From Anatilimnocola floriformis (lineage in GTDB: Bacteria; Planctomycetota; Planctomycetia; Pirellulales; Pirellulaceae): a DNA stretch of 64,000 nt. The notes below the pieces were generated by a model. The model did not search any database. It was not told the origin of the DNA and saw nothing but the letters and a program-made list of their open reading frames with translations. Position numbers and translations under genes: made by a program. Positions 24,169 through 32,744 of the stretch are shown here, piece by piece. The stretch spans positions 1,116,001 to 1,180,000 of the forward strand of contig NZ_JAMLFW010000002.1 in assembly GCF_024256385.1 (NCBI RefSeq), given 5' to 3'. The stretch's first letter is position 1. Each line of letters begins with the position of its first letter.

Positions 24169-24351
24169 CAAATTCGAGGAAAAAACTACCACGGATGCTC
24201 ATTCCGGTCTCAAGAACGGCAAAACAGGCACGAATCGGCCAATCGATGCTATCACCGCGACCCGCAATATCACTAAAGCCCGGGCAAGATGCGCTCCGAT
24301 GGTAATATCGGGGGGATTCTTCGAGCCAGATTCGATACTCAGGAGAATAGC

Positions 24352-24492
24352 ATGGACGCTTTGACCTGGATTGTTGAATCGGTGACGGAAGCCGCTGCCG
24401 GAATTTTGGTTCTGTGCGTGGCGATCGTGGCCGTTTGTGTTGGCGCCTGGCAAGGTGTGGAACGGGCTTTTCGCCCGCGCCGCCGTTGCTAA
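24352..24492 (+). CDS. Small single-span membrane protein
   Basis: ATG 24352 with AGGAG nine bases upstream gives 46 residues: a short amphipathic start (MDALTWIVESVTEAAAG), one clear membrane helix (ILVLCVAIVAVCVGAW) and a basic tail (RAFRPRRRC). Position after the terminase would fit a small holin-like or phage membrane protein, but a single span and no lysozyme gene make this only a guess. Confidence 0.5.
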   Translation: MDALTWIVESVTEAAAGILVLCVAIVAVCVGAWQGVERAFRPRRRC

Positions 24493-24536
24493 AGGTAAAG
24501 CGTACATGCGTATGCCTGCCAAACTGTAACAACGAA

Positions 24537-24572
24537 AAAGAGCCGCTGAAGCGAACGCTTCAGCGGCTCTTT
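24537..24572 (+). terminator. Intrinsic terminator after phage block
   Basis: Perfect 16-bp arms 24537-24552 and 24557-24572 with a 4-nt loop, preceded by A-rich and followed by TTCTTTTT. It ends transcription of the terminase/small membrane protein unit. Confidence 0.85.
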
Positions 24573-24589
24573 CTTTTTGAGGTGAAGTA

Positions 24590-25471
24590 ATGTCCGCGGC
24601 GACCTCTAAAATTTCCAGACGGAACGCTCTTCTGGTCGCGTTCACGGTAGTTGGATTGGTTGCGGTCGGTGCATTCGCACTTAGGCAAAAATTCCAATCC
24701 GGCGGGTTCGGGGCGGTTCAGGTACTGGCCGCAGATGGCGTCATTTTTTTCGGGAGGGAGGGTGGAGAGTACTCTGGCGTCGCTGCCAGCGCACTCCAGC
24801 CCAGTGACATTGTCGGCCTCAAGTTTAGTCGCTCAACGGCCCAGCCTGCAGACCTAAATCGCATGCGACAGCTTCCGGGGATTTTGACAGTTACGATTGA
24901 AAAATGCGATAACGCCGACAACATTCTGGAGACTACGAGTACGCTCCCGGGATGTCGATGCGTGGATATCTTAGGATCACAAATATCCAACAAAGGAGTT
25001 GACGCGATTCGCCGCCACGGCGAGCTGGCGCAGCTGACGGTGAAAGACATTTCATTAAAGGAACTAGATATGCGACTACTTGGGAAGCTACCCAAGGTTC
25101 GAATTTTAACTTTGCAAGGTCGGACAATCGATGATTCCGTACTGGATGCTGTTACCGAACTCTTCGATGTTCAGTTTCTGGGCCTCGAAGACTGCAGTGT
25201 TTCAGATCTTTCCTTTGCGAGCATAGCAAGAATGTCGAATCTGGAGTCACTTGCAATTATTGACACTTCAATTACAGGGGCCGGATTCAAACACCTGGCG
25301 AAACTGAAAAAACTGTCGCGGGTCAGACTGCAAGACTGCGACGTTGACGACAGCGGCCTGTTCAGCCTGTCCACCATCGGCTCTCTGGAGACCGTTCGGA
25401 TTGGGTCTCTGAAAACAACTGCTTCTGGAGTTTCGCAGTTGGGCGAGAAGGTTAGGGTAATCCGCGACTAA
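24590..25471 (+). CDS. Membrane-anchored leucine-rich-repeat protein
   Basis: The N-terminus has an anchor helix (residues about 12-32, ALLVAFTVVGLVAVGAF) after a basic start, so the rest would lie outside the cytoplasm. From residue ~105 the sequence is irregular LRR: LPGCRCVDILGSQISNKGV, LPKVRILTLQGRTIDDSVL, FDVQFLGLEDCSVSDLSFAS, MSNLESLAIIDTSITGAGFK, LSRVRLQDCDVDDSGLFSLS. Such proteins are abundant in planctomycetes with unknown partners. A bidirectional hairpin terminator follows. Confidence 0.7.
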   Translation: MSAATSKISRRNALLVAFTVVGLVAVGAFALRQKFQSGGFGAVQVLAADGVIFFGREGGEYSGVAASALQPSDIVGLKFSRSTAQPADLNRMRQLPGILTVTIEKCDNADNILETTSTLPGCRCVDILGSQISNKGVDAIRRHGELAQLTVKDISLKELDMRLLGKLPKVRILTLQGRTIDDSVLDAVTELFDVQFLGLEDCSVSDLSFASIARMSNLESLAIIDTSITGAGFKHLAKLKKLSRVRLQDCDVDDSGLFSLSTIGSLETVRIGSLKTTASGVSQLGEKVRVIRD

Positions 25472-25515
25472 CCAAACTGAGGGCCTAGAACGGCCGACAA
25501 ATTTCAAGAAAAGAA

Positions 25516-25550
25516 AAAAGCCGCTCAGGTCGTAAACCCAAGCGGCTTTT
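25516..25550. terminator. Bidirectional hairpin terminator
   Basis: Arms 25516-25525 and 25541-25550 (AAAAGCCGCT and complement) with a 15-nt loop. On the minus strand it is followed by a T-run, so it ends the tRNA-Leu transcript; on the plus strand it follows the LRR gene. Confidence 0.75.
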
Positions 25551-25554
25551 CGAG

Positions 25555-25638
25555 TGCGGGCAAGAGGAGTTGAACCTCCACGTCCTTACGGACACAAGAA
25601 CCTGAATCTTGCGCGTCTGCCAATTCCGCCATGCCCGC
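25555..25638 (-). tRNA. tRNA-Leu (anticodon CAG)
   Basis: On the minus strand the 84-nt sequence has a 7-bp acceptor stem (GCGGGCA/TGCCCGC), a D-arm TGGCGGAATTGGCAGACGC, anticodon loop TTCAGGT (anticodon CAG), a long class II variable arm (TGTCCGTAAGGACGT) and T-arm GGTTCAACTCC. Discriminator A; the CCA end is not encoded. Confidence 0.93.
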
Positions 25639-25761
25639 AGACTGATCAATGGAATATAGGACACGACACCCGCGCGTCGCAAGGGGTTCGCGCTTTCTCT
25701 CCGGGCTGTGAAGCACACTCACCCGGATTGACTGCCAGAACCGCTACAACCGGCCGTCGCC

Positions 25762-25820
25762 AGTGTAGTGGCCACACTCCGTGTGGCCTGACCCCACGCG
25801 GAGCGTGAGGACGACACTAC
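25762..25820. repeat. Short hairpin repeat at the 3' end of the 822-residue protein gene
   Basis: Contains the palindrome 25770-25788 (8-bp arms, GGCCACAC/GTGTGGCC) and a second small hairpin (CACGC/GCGTG), flanked by CAGTGTAGTG and ACGACACTAC. It looks like a dispersed intergenic repeat and may serve as terminator for the minus-strand gene. Confidence 0.5.
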
Positions 25821-28276
25821 TTCGCCGGTTCGGCAGGTTTCGCTTCGGCTTTTTCGGCCGGCTTCTGCTCAGTTGCCTTTGGCGAGGCAGCGGGCAGGGT
25901 CCAAGCCAGGGTCAACCAACCTTCGGCCGACTTGGCCGTGGTGGTCGGCAGCGGCGGCAACTTCGACCAGTTGCCGAAGTTCTGCGCCGTACTGTTAGCA
26001 CCGGTCGACTTCTTTTTGGAGAAATCCATCGGGCCGACCTTGATCACGATCGGGAAGACATCGCGGCGCATCCGATTGGTGAACTTGGCTTGTTCGGTCC
26101 GGCTGACCAGCGTCGAACGCTCCTTCGAGAAGCGGGCGCTGTACACACCGCGGCGAACATCCGGAATGTCGGCGGCTTGGCCTTCGCCACCTTCTTCGAC
26201 GTCTTCACCCATCTTGTCGCGTTCGAGCACCCAGTCGCCGTCGACTTGCTTCAGCTCGTAGAGGGCGGTCACTTCGATGCCCTTGGCCATCACCTGGCGT
26301 TCGTCCTTCGGCCCGCCGTAGTTCTGCACGCGTTCGAGTTGCTTGACGCGCATCACGATCAGCACGTGACCGCCGCGGAACTCGACGCGAAGCGGAATCT
26401 CTTCGTCAAATGTAATCAGCGAACCGGCCAGCTTGGCGACGGCATCGTTGGCGCTTTCGTAACGGCGTTCCTTGGCGAGTTTTTCCAACGAAGGAACTTC
26501 GCCACCCATTTGCGCCTGCATCTGCCGCATTTCGAGGGCCGTATAAGTTTGGCCAGCGAGCATCGCATGGGCATAGTTCATCACAAACGACTCATGCACC
26601 TGCGCGGCAATGTCACCCTCGGGCGCTTGCGGCGGAGTCGTCGGTGCGCCGAGCTGCCCAGCGCTGGCTTGCGACAGGACGACCTGCATCTTGTTCGCAC
26701 TGGTCGCAGTCAGGAACTGCTTGGGATATTCGCCGCGGATGATCAACGGCCGACGATACTTTTCTTCAAAGCCCTTGTTGATCTTGTTCGTCGAATCCAC
26801 ACCTTGCGAATCCATCTCGGCGCTCAGATTGGCCGCGGCGTGTTGCGAGGCAATCGCTTCGGCTTCGGCTTTGCTGGCCGAGGCCCGCTTCCAGGCGATT
26901 CGTTCGATGAGCCGGCTGCGAGCACAAATGCTGTTGATCGTCGTGCAGGTCGAGGCCGACGCGGTGGCCGGGCTCGGTTGCATGCCGCCGATTTCGTCGT
27001 CGAAGTGAATCTTCTTTTGACCGCTGAGTTGCGTTACGCCCGTGCTGTAAATCACCACTGGGCCGTTGTAGCCGATGGTGTTCGAGTTGGCCGTCGCGCC
27101 GAGCTTGATCAAGTAACCGGCTTGCAGCGGATTGGTGAGCATATCGACCGTCGTCGCGCCGACCACGTGGGCCGTGCCGCTGACGCTCGTGCCGAGAATG
27201 TTGTCACTCACTGGGCGAACGCGATCGATCTCTTGTTGCAAACCGCCCGCGAAGAAATCTTGCGAGGCATAGACCACGAGGTTCGGCAGCGAATAGCCCG
27301 CCACGACTTCGCGCGTCACACCGCCGGCCTGACCCGTGCGCTGCAACTTGCCGAGCGTATCGGCAGCTTCGACGGCAGCGGGAAACGGCAGCGGCTCGGT
27401 CGTTTTGGGATCAATGCCCTTCGGCACGGCGTCGGCGCGGAGATTTTCTTGCGACTTGGCGACGTCGGCGGCGAGCTTTTCGAGCAGCGTCTTCGTCGAG
27501 CCTTCGCCGTCCTTGAGACCAGTCGTGGCGTTCAGATCTTGCACGCGGCGGATGGCGGTGCGGAGTCGCGAGAAGGCGGCGCCGGCGAGGCCTTCGACCT
27601 TCGTTTCGTTCCATAGCGCCAGGTCGGCAACTTCGATGGCTTCGAGTTTTTTCTCGGCCTTCAGTTTGGCAACGGCGTCGATATATTCCTTGTCGTAGAC
27701 CAGCCAGCGATACTTGGCGAGCTTGGTGCCGAGGGCTGCGAGCTGGGCATCGTCACCCTTGCCACTTGCGATGGCTTGGAGCGCGGGAAGATCGAAGTAA
27801 GCCCGTTGAGCTGCCGGCAATGCCTTGACCTGCGTCTGAACCGCAGCAGCGGCCTGGCGGAGTTCCGTTTGAGCCTTGGTGACAACATCGTTCGCCGGCG
27901 CGGCGAACTTGGCATCTTTCACGGCCGCGGCGACTTGAGCGCGAGCGAGCTTCGTACGGTTATTAATGTATTCGTCGAGCGCGACGCGGACCTTTTGAAA
28001 GCGAGCTCCTTCCAAGCCGGCTTCGCCGCTGTTGAACCGCCGCCAGGCTTCGACCAGCACGGCGGGATTGGCTTCGCGGTCGCCGCCGACTTCGGCTTGC
28101 AATTCCTTGAGCAGCAGATAGCTGCGCCAGGTCTTGGCATTGGCATCGGAACCGAGCCATTTGTCGAGCGACTTGACCTCGGCATTGAGCGCGGGTGCAT
28201 CGTTCTGAGCTTGGACCGGAGCTTGTGTCACCAGTCCGGCCAGCGCAAAGGCACCCCAATAAAGAATCTTCCTCAT
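25817..28276 (-). CDS. Large secreted planctomycete protein of unknown function
   Basis: About 819 residues from ATG 28276 (AAGGTGG upstream). A signal peptide covers residues 1-24 (ILYWGAFALAGLVTQAPVQA). The body has helical, Ala/Lys-rich segments in the first third, then a beta-rich part with THVV-type strands (SGTAHVVGATTVDMLTN, GYNGPVVIYSTGVTQL), a central helical region, and later strands (IPLRVEFRGGHVLIVMRVKQ, KGIEVTALYELKQVDGDWVL). The tail is Pro/Ala/Lys/Glu-rich (KPAEKAEAKPAEPAK). No enzyme motif is seen. It is probably a cell-envelope protein, acting outside the cytoplasm. Confidence 0.65.
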   Translation of the reverse strand: MRKILYWGAFALAGLVTQAPVQAQNDAPALNAEVKSLDKWLGSDANAKTWRSYLLLKELQAEVGGDREANPAVLVEAWRRFNSGEAGLEGARFQKVRVALDEYINNRTKLARAQVAAAVKDAKFAAPANDVVTKAQTELRQAAAAVQTQVKALPAAQRAYFDLPALQAIASGKGDDAQLAALGTKLAKYRWLVYDKEYIDAVAKLKAEKKLEAIEVADLALWNETKVEGLAGAAFSRLRTAIRRVQDLNATTGLKDGEGSTKTLLEKLAADVAKSQENLRADAVPKGIDPKTTEPLPFPAAVEAADTLGKLQRTGQAGGVTREVVAGYSLPNLVVYASQDFFAGGLQQEIDRVRPVSDNILGTSVSGTAHVVGATTVDMLTNPLQAGYLIKLGATANSNTIGYNGPVVIYSTGVTQLSGQKKIHFDDEIGGMQPSPATASASTCTTINSICARSRLIERIAWKRASASKAEAEAIASQHAAANLSAEMDSQGVDSTNKINKGFEEKYRRPLIIRGEYPKQFLTATSANKMQVVLSQASAGQLGAPTTPPQAPEGDIAAQVHESFVMNYAHAMLAGQTYTALEMRQMQAQMGGEVPSLEKLAKERRYESANDAVAKLAGSLITFDEEIPLRVEFRGGHVLIVMRVKQLERVQNYGGPKDERQVMAKGIEVTALYELKQVDGDWVLERDKMGEDVEEGGEGQAADIPDVRRGVYSARFSKERSTLVSRTEQAKFTNRMRRDVFPIVIKVGPMDFSKKKSTGANSTAQNFGNWSKLPPLPTTTAKSAEGWLTLAWTLPAASPKATEQKPAEKAEAKPAEPAK

Positions 28277-28710
28277 AATCGCCACCTTGCTTGTGCGTGC
28301 ATGCGTGCGCTAGCTGCCTTAGGACTAATAACCATCGGTTCCACCGAGGGGAGATCAGCAGCCCGCAACGTCGACTTCATATTCTGCAGACTTCTCCCGT
28401 CATGTAAATCATGTATCAGGCAAAGTTGACCTACTTGACGCAAGACTCCCGCCTGCCCTATTCTCTGCGACTCCTACGAACATTCTCTGCGCTCGCTGTG
28501 AAAACCGCGCACTCAGAGACAACCCTGCCGCGCGGGCATGACTGCCCCGCCTCTCTGGCAAAGGATGTGCCACGCTCCGCACCCCTGCGAGAGTGGTCTT
28601 CGGTTCTCGCCAATCTTCCCCCGTTTTGAACTGCGCTGTGGCTGTTCTGCGTATTCGCAGCACGTTTTGGCTTCACGCCCCAACAGCACCGCGCGAAAGG
28701 AAAGGCTCCG
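28277..28710. other. 434-bp gap between divergent genes
   Basis: Both flanking genes read outwards, so promoters for both must lie here. I see no convincing ORF, RNA or repeat; AAGGAAAGG just before 28711 is the ribosome site of the next gene. Confidence 0.5.
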
Positions 28711-29589
28711 ATGCGCTGGCAATCTGGTTTCGCGGCAACACTGTTGGTCTCTTTCGCTTCGCTAGCACTCGCTGCCGAAGCCCTGCCGGAGATTCGCACC
28801 GAAACACCGCTGAAATGGCAAGACAACTATCTCGACGCCACCGAAGCGGCCCGCGATGCCAAACAAATCCTGCTCGTATGGTTTGCAGATGAAAAACAGG
28901 AACCAGCCAACGAGAAGTTTGCCGCCAGCGTGCTCAACCAAGCCGACGTCGCGCCGTTGCTCGCGGGCATGACGCTGGTGAAAGTGAATACGAGCACCGA
29001 GATCGAATCGAAGGGAAAGACCTTCAAGCTGATCGAGCATTCGACGATGAAGGAGCTGCTCGGCGGGCCCGGCCTGGTGATGATCGATTTTCGTGATGCC
29101 GAACAAAAGGTGTTTGGGCACGTCGTAACGGTTTATCCGTTTCAGCATGGACCGATTACCGCGGCGAAGCTGAAAGTGCTGTGCGAATTGCCGACTGGCA
29201 CGCTCACGCAACGAACTTTGATGTTCGCCGTCCGGACGCATCCTGCCAAACCGGCCAGCGCCTGGTCGCCGCACAGCGACTATCTCGCCAAGGAAGCCGA
29301 GAAACATTCGCAGCATCAGGCCAGCATCAATCTGCAAGGTCATCACAACTGGGAAGCCCGCTTCCACCAGATCAACGCCGGCTTGGGCATTGGCGGCGCG
29401 AAGGAGGTGTGTGCCGAAAGTTGGCCGGGGCAAAATCTGCTCGACGCCGCCGAAGAATGCGTTCACAGCTGGAGCCAATCGCCGGGGCATTGGGCAGGCG
29501 TGAGTGCTCGCCACTCGTACTTTGGTTACGATATGAAGCGAGGGACGAACGGCGTGTGGTATGCCACCGGCATTTTCGGTGGGCGTTGA
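28711..29589 (+). CDS. Secreted thioredoxin-like plus CAP-like two-domain protein
   Basis: Signal peptide at residues 1-21 (FAATLLVSFASLALA). The first half resembles a thioredoxin-like fold (ATEAARDAKQILLVWFADE, VAPLLAGMTLVKVNTST, GGPGLVMIDFRDAEQKVFGH) but lacks the CxxC redox pair. The C-terminal ~100 residues look like a CAP/SCP domain: HHNWEARFHQINAGLG, CAESWPGQNLLDAAEECVHS, WSQSPGHWAGVSARHSYFGY, YATGIFGG. The combination suggests a periplasmic or surface protein; activity unknown. Confidence 0.65.
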   Translation: MRWQSGFAATLLVSFASLALAAEALPEIRTETPLKWQDNYLDATEAARDAKQILLVWFADEKQEPANEKFAASVLNQADVAPLLAGMTLVKVNTSTEIESKGKTFKLIEHSTMKELLGGPGLVMIDFRDAEQKVFGHVVTVYPFQHGPITAAKLKVLCELPTGTLTQRTLMFAVRTHPAKPASAWSPHSDYLAKEAEKHSQHQASINLQGHHNWEARFHQINAGLGIGGAKEVCAESWPGQNLLDAAEECVHSWSQSPGHWAGVSARHSYFGYDMKRGTNGVWYATGIFGGR

Positions 29590-29625
29590 TTGTTCCAATT
29601 TAGACTCGGGCGGGATCGCACCACC

Positions 29626-30189
29626 ATGGATGAAGAACAACAGCGGCTCGCGGCGCTCGACGCTTATTTTGCTCAGCACACGGGCCCTGAGTTAGAAGCG
29701 CACTCGCAGCGATCGCCAGTCAAGCATGATGCTTCGTCGGCGCTCGCCGCAGTCTCGGGCATCGACGATCCAGAACTGCTGCGCGATCTGCTCGCAGCCG
29801 GCATTCGGCCCGAAACCTTCGCTTGCCTTGCCTTGTTGCCGCTGTGCGAAGTGGCCTGGGCCGATGGCGACATCAGCAGCCGCGAGCGCGACGCCATCCT
29901 CAAAGCCGCCGTTCAGCACGGCATCGAATCGGGCACGGCAGCCCGCGCCCTGCTCGAAGTTTGGTTAGCCACTCGCCCCGAACTAAAAATGGTCGACGCC
30001 TGGAAGGAATACATCGCGGCCCTCGCTGTCCGCCTGCCGCCCGACCGCGCGAAGCATCTCGCCGAAGAAATCCTCGGCCGCGCCCGCGACATCGCCGCTA
30101 CCTCCGGCGGCATCCTCGGCTTGGGGGCCAAAGTCTCCGTCAGCGAACAGTTCGTGCTGGATGAGTTGGAACACGCTTTCCGGCCCTGA
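29626..30189 (+). CDS. TerB-like helical protein
   Basis: From ATG 29626 (187 residues). Residues about 60-120 carry the TerB/DjlA-like pattern LALLPLCEVAWADGDISSRE, RDAILKAAVQHG, with the acidic Trp-Ala-Asp-Gly loop seen in TerB-family helical bundles. No membrane segment. The rest is helical. Members of this group bind metal or lipid or act as adaptors; the specific role is unknown. The longer frame from 29590 has no ribosome site. Confidence 0.6.
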   Translation: MDEEQQRLAALDAYFAQHTGPELEAHSQRSPVKHDASSALAAVSGIDDPELLRDLLAAGIRPETFACLALLPLCEVAWADGDISSRERDAILKAAVQHGIESGTAARALLEVWLATRPELKMVDAWKEYIAALAVRLPPDRAKHLAEEILGRARDIAATSGGILGLGAKVSVSEQFVLDELEHAFRP

Positions 30190-30206
30190 TTTTCTTATTT
30201 TCGGCG

Positions 30207-30289
30207 ATTTTCCCAGCTGGGAAAATTGGCATTTTCAGGAAAACAAGCTACAATTTCCTGAAACAAGCCGATTTCCCGGATGGGAAAAT
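30207..30289 (+). promoter_or_regulatory. Palindrome-rich autoregulatory leader of the AbiE-like pair
   Basis: Three dyads precede the operon: a perfect 20-bp palindrome 30207-30226 (ATTTTCCCAGCTGGGAAAAT), an inverted repeat TTTCAGGAAA/TTTCCTGAAA at 30233-30242 and 30254-30263, and an imperfect TTTCCC..GGGAAA dyad at 30271-30289 that overlaps the ATG at 30288. The first and third share the same half-site, as expected for operators of a negatively autoregulated toxin-antitoxin operon. Confidence 0.65.
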
Positions 30290-31352
30290 GAACGCAATCG
30301 AGAAAATCACCGAATCAGAGATGCTTCGCTCCCTCGTCGCAGGCAGCGTCGTCTTGGATCGCTTTATCGTCACCGAATCGTCGCGCAATCGTCGCGACCA
30401 ATCGATCGATGCCACCATCGAACTCGAATTGTGCGGCGAGAAGGATCGCTTCCGTTTTGCTGTAGAAGCAAAAACGGCGAGCGCACCGCGCGCCATCGAG
30501 AGTGCGGTGGCGCAAATCCAGAAAGCCACCGGGCCCGACGAAAATCCGATGATCTTCGTCCCCTACCTTTCGCCCGAGAGCTTGCGCTCGCTCGAAGAAG
30601 CCAAGGTCAGCGGCATCGATCTTTGTGGCAATGGCGTAGTGATCGTGCCGCGGCGTCTTTATGTCGTCAGCACCGGCCAAGCCAATCGCTATCCCGATTC
30701 CCGGCCGCTGAGCAATCCCTATCGCGGCCGCTCGGCCATGGTCGCCCGCACGTTGCTCAGTGGTGGCCGTTGGGATTCACTCAATGCGCTACGCGAGTCC
30801 ATTCAAGCGGCTGGGCTCGATCTTTCGCTGTCACAAACCTCGAAAGCCGTGGCTGCGTTGCAAGATGATCTGATCGTAACCAAGCAGGGCGGAGCCATCG
30901 TTCTCAACCAACCGCTGAAGCTACTCGATCAACTCGGCGCTGAATGGAAAAGGCTGTCGCCGATCCGCAGTCGTCAGGCCTTCCGTTTGCCACTTGGAAC
31001 TGACGTGGCTAAGTGCTTTGCGTCAGCAGCCAATTTGCAGTGGGCAATCACCGGCGAATCGTCGGTTTCGCGCTACGCCATGTTCGCTCAGGGCGGACCG
31101 CAACGCATCGCCGTTTCGGATCTGCAACTTGCTCAGTCGCTGCTACCAGGCAAACCCGAAGTTGCAACGACATTTGCAGATATAGAATTACTAGAGACAA
31201 GTGAGCCCGGCTACTATTTTGAGAACACGCGAGACGAGCAAGGTGTTCGCTGGGCAAGTCGCCTACAAACGTGGCTTGAACTGCAGGCCGGTGATGCCAG
31301 ACAGCAGAATGCCGCCGCCGAAATACGCAACCAGCTTTTGAGCCAAAAATAA
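30288..31352 (+). CDS. AbiEi-like antitoxin/regulator with restriction-like N-domain
   Basis: A 354-residue protein. The N-terminal domain has a restriction-endonuclease-like pattern (SIDATIELELCGEKDRFRFA then VEAKTAS, with Asp...Glu-x-Lys spacing) and GIDLCGNGVVIVPRRLYV. The central part is a winged helix (WDSLNALRESIQAAGLDLS, LSQTSKAVAALQDDLIVTKQ). By gene order and distance (3 bp before the AbiEii-like nucleotidyltransferase) it is the antitoxin/autorepressor of a type IV-like toxin-antitoxin pair. The start codon lies inside the third operator-like dyad, so binding there would also block translation initiation or elongation. Confidence 0.65.
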   Translation: MNAIEKITESEMLRSLVAGSVVLDRFIVTESSRNRRDQSIDATIELELCGEKDRFRFAVEAKTASAPRAIESAVAQIQKATGPDENPMIFVPYLSPESLRSLEEAKVSGIDLCGNGVVIVPRRLYVVSTGQANRYPDSRPLSNPYRGRSAMVARTLLSGGRWDSLNALRESIQAAGLDLSLSQTSKAVAALQDDLIVTKQGGAIVLNQPLKLLDQLGAEWKRLSPIRSRQAFRLPLGTDVAKCFASAANLQWAITGESSVSRYAMFAQGGPQRIAVSDLQLAQSLLPGKPEVATTFADIELLETSEPGYYFENTRDEQGVRWASRLQTWLELQAGDARQQNAAAEIRNQLLSQK

Positions 31353-31355
31353 ACC

Positions 31356-32270
31356 ATGGCACAAAACTCCGATCCCTTGTGGCCCCTGTTTGCCCCGCTG
31401 TGGACGGAACTGCGTGCAGTATCGCCTGGCCTGCTGTTAGCTGGTGGTTATGCGCTATTCCTGAAGCAGCAATGGCTGATTTCCCAGTCGCACCTGAACT
31501 TGGGAAATCACGTTGCACCGTTCATTTCGATCGAACGCTGGCTTGACCCCACTCCGCGGGCCACGAATGATCTCGATTTCGTCGTGGGAGTAGAAATCAT
31601 CGCATCGCGCGGCGAGCAACAGTCGTTCGACGCCGCCCTGAAAAAGCACGGCTTTCGCGTGGTTCCCGAGAACCGGCTGTGGCAGTTTTCCAAGGCGATT
31701 TCCGCAGAAACGGAACTCAAAATCGACTTTCACGCAGCGCCACCAAGCAGCGACCGCGCTGACGTTCGTGTCGAAGCACGCCGCGTCAAACCAAATCCAT
31801 CGCTGGCGCAACTCGGCATCCATGGCCGTGAAAATGCTGAAGCGGCCGGCTGCGAGTGGCATCCCTTTCGATTCGAGATCGACCATGTCGAAATCGCGAT
31901 TCCCAATGCAGTCACCTTGAGTGTAATGAAGCTGGTGGCAGCCCTAGAGAAGCGACTCAAATCACTTGAGGCTAGACGATCGCCGGCTGAGCGGAATATC
32001 CTGGAAGCGGAGTCGCACAAACATGCTCGCGACGTATTTCGGGTGATTGCCATGCTGACGCGTGAGGAAAACGATCTCGTGCCGCAGATTGTGGCTCGAT
32101 TTCGGCCGATGAGCAGTTTCCGAAACGCCGCCAACGCCTTTCACTTGATGTTCGTCAGCGACGAACAATGGGCCGCACCGATCGTGGCCAGCCAATGGCA
32201 GCCGGCGGATTATGAGTTGATTCGCAACTTACTCGCGCAATGGCTTTCCCACGCGGAGTCTCAGTCATGA
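31356..32270 (+). CDS. AbiEii-like nucleotidyltransferase toxin
   Basis: A 304-residue protein with the nucleotidyltransferase pattern of the AbiEii group: LLLAGGYALFLKQQWL (Gly-Gly-x-Ala), then PRATNDLDFVVGVE with the catalytic Asp-x-Asp, a third acidic strand ELKIDFHAA, and a helical C-terminal region (LSVMKLVAALEKRLKSLEAR, HKHARDVFRVIAML). AbiEii toxins transfer nucleotides to tRNA or another acceptor and cause growth arrest or phage abortion unless balanced by AbiEi. The stop overlaps the start of a small membrane-protein gene (ATGA). Confidence 0.7.
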   Translation: MAQNSDPLWPLFAPLWTELRAVSPGLLLAGGYALFLKQQWLISQSHLNLGNHVAPFISIERWLDPTPRATNDLDFVVGVEIIASRGEQQSFDAALKKHGFRVVPENRLWQFSKAISAETELKIDFHAAPPSSDRADVRVEARRVKPNPSLAQLGIHGRENAEAAGCEWHPFRFEIDHVEIAIPNAVTLSVMKLVAALEKRLKSLEARRSPAERNILEAESHKHARDVFRVIAMLTREENDLVPQIVARFRPMSSFRNAANAFHLMFVSDEQWAAPIVASQWQPADYELIRNLLAQWLSHAESQS

Positions 32271-32596
32271 AAGAATCTCGTGCTCCGCTCGTGATTGCTG
32301 TCGTGCTGTTGCTGTTGCCGGTGTTGTATGTGGGGAGTTATTGCGTCGCGCTGCGGTCGAGTTCGCAGATGGTGGGGCTGAACGCGTTGTTGCCCAAGGG
32401 CGCCTCGCCGGATTACTATCGCTTTGGTGGTGTGTGGTCGAAGCGTGTTTATTGGCCGCTGGAGTGGGTCGATCGACGACTGAGACCAAAGGCTTGGGCG
32501 CAGATCGATCCGCCGATGGTGCAATGGCGCATGCCAACGCTGCTGAATCTGGAAACTGGCGAACCCGAATCATTTTCACCCGATCCAACTGAGTAA
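32267..32596 (+). CDS. Small membrane-anchored protein
   Basis: ATG 32267 overlaps the upstream stop by 4 bp (ATGA). The 109-residue product has one membrane helix near the start (APLVIAVVLLLLPVLYVGSY) and then a soluble tail with GVWSKRVYWPLEWVDRRLRP. It resembles small proteins of unknown function in planctomycetes. The overlap suggests transcription with the AbiE-like pair, but no functional tie is evident. Confidence 0.6.
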   Translation: MKESRAPLVIAVVLLLLPVLYVGSYCVALRSSSQMVGLNALLPKGASPDYYRFGGVWSKRVYWPLEWVDRRLRPKAWAQIDPPMVQWRMPTLLNLETGEPESFSPDPTE

Positions 32597-32660
32597 CCGC
32601 TCACAACGGTGATTCCTCCTTGACGTTCGGGCAAAAGGACCTAGACTTAAATCCTTCCTC

Positions 32661-32744
32661 GCGGTCGTGGCGGAATTGGCAGACGCACCAGCTTGAGGGG
32701 CTGGCGCCAGCAATGGCGTGGAGGTTCAAACCCTCTCGACCGCA
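32661..32744 (+). tRNA. tRNA-Leu (anticodon GAG)
   Basis: Acceptor GCGGTCG/CGACCGC, D-arm GTGGCGGAATTGGCAGACGC, anticodon loop TTGAGGG (anticodon GAG), long variable arm GGCGCCAGCAATGGCGT and T-arm GGTTCAAACCC. Discriminator A, no encoded CCA. 84 nt, class II. Confidence 0.93.

Noticed and set aside
25781-27616. 611-residue open frame on the plus strand
   Set aside because: It is the exact antisense of the 822-residue secreted protein gene; composition (Arg/His/Leu-rich) is that of a GC-rich shadow frame.
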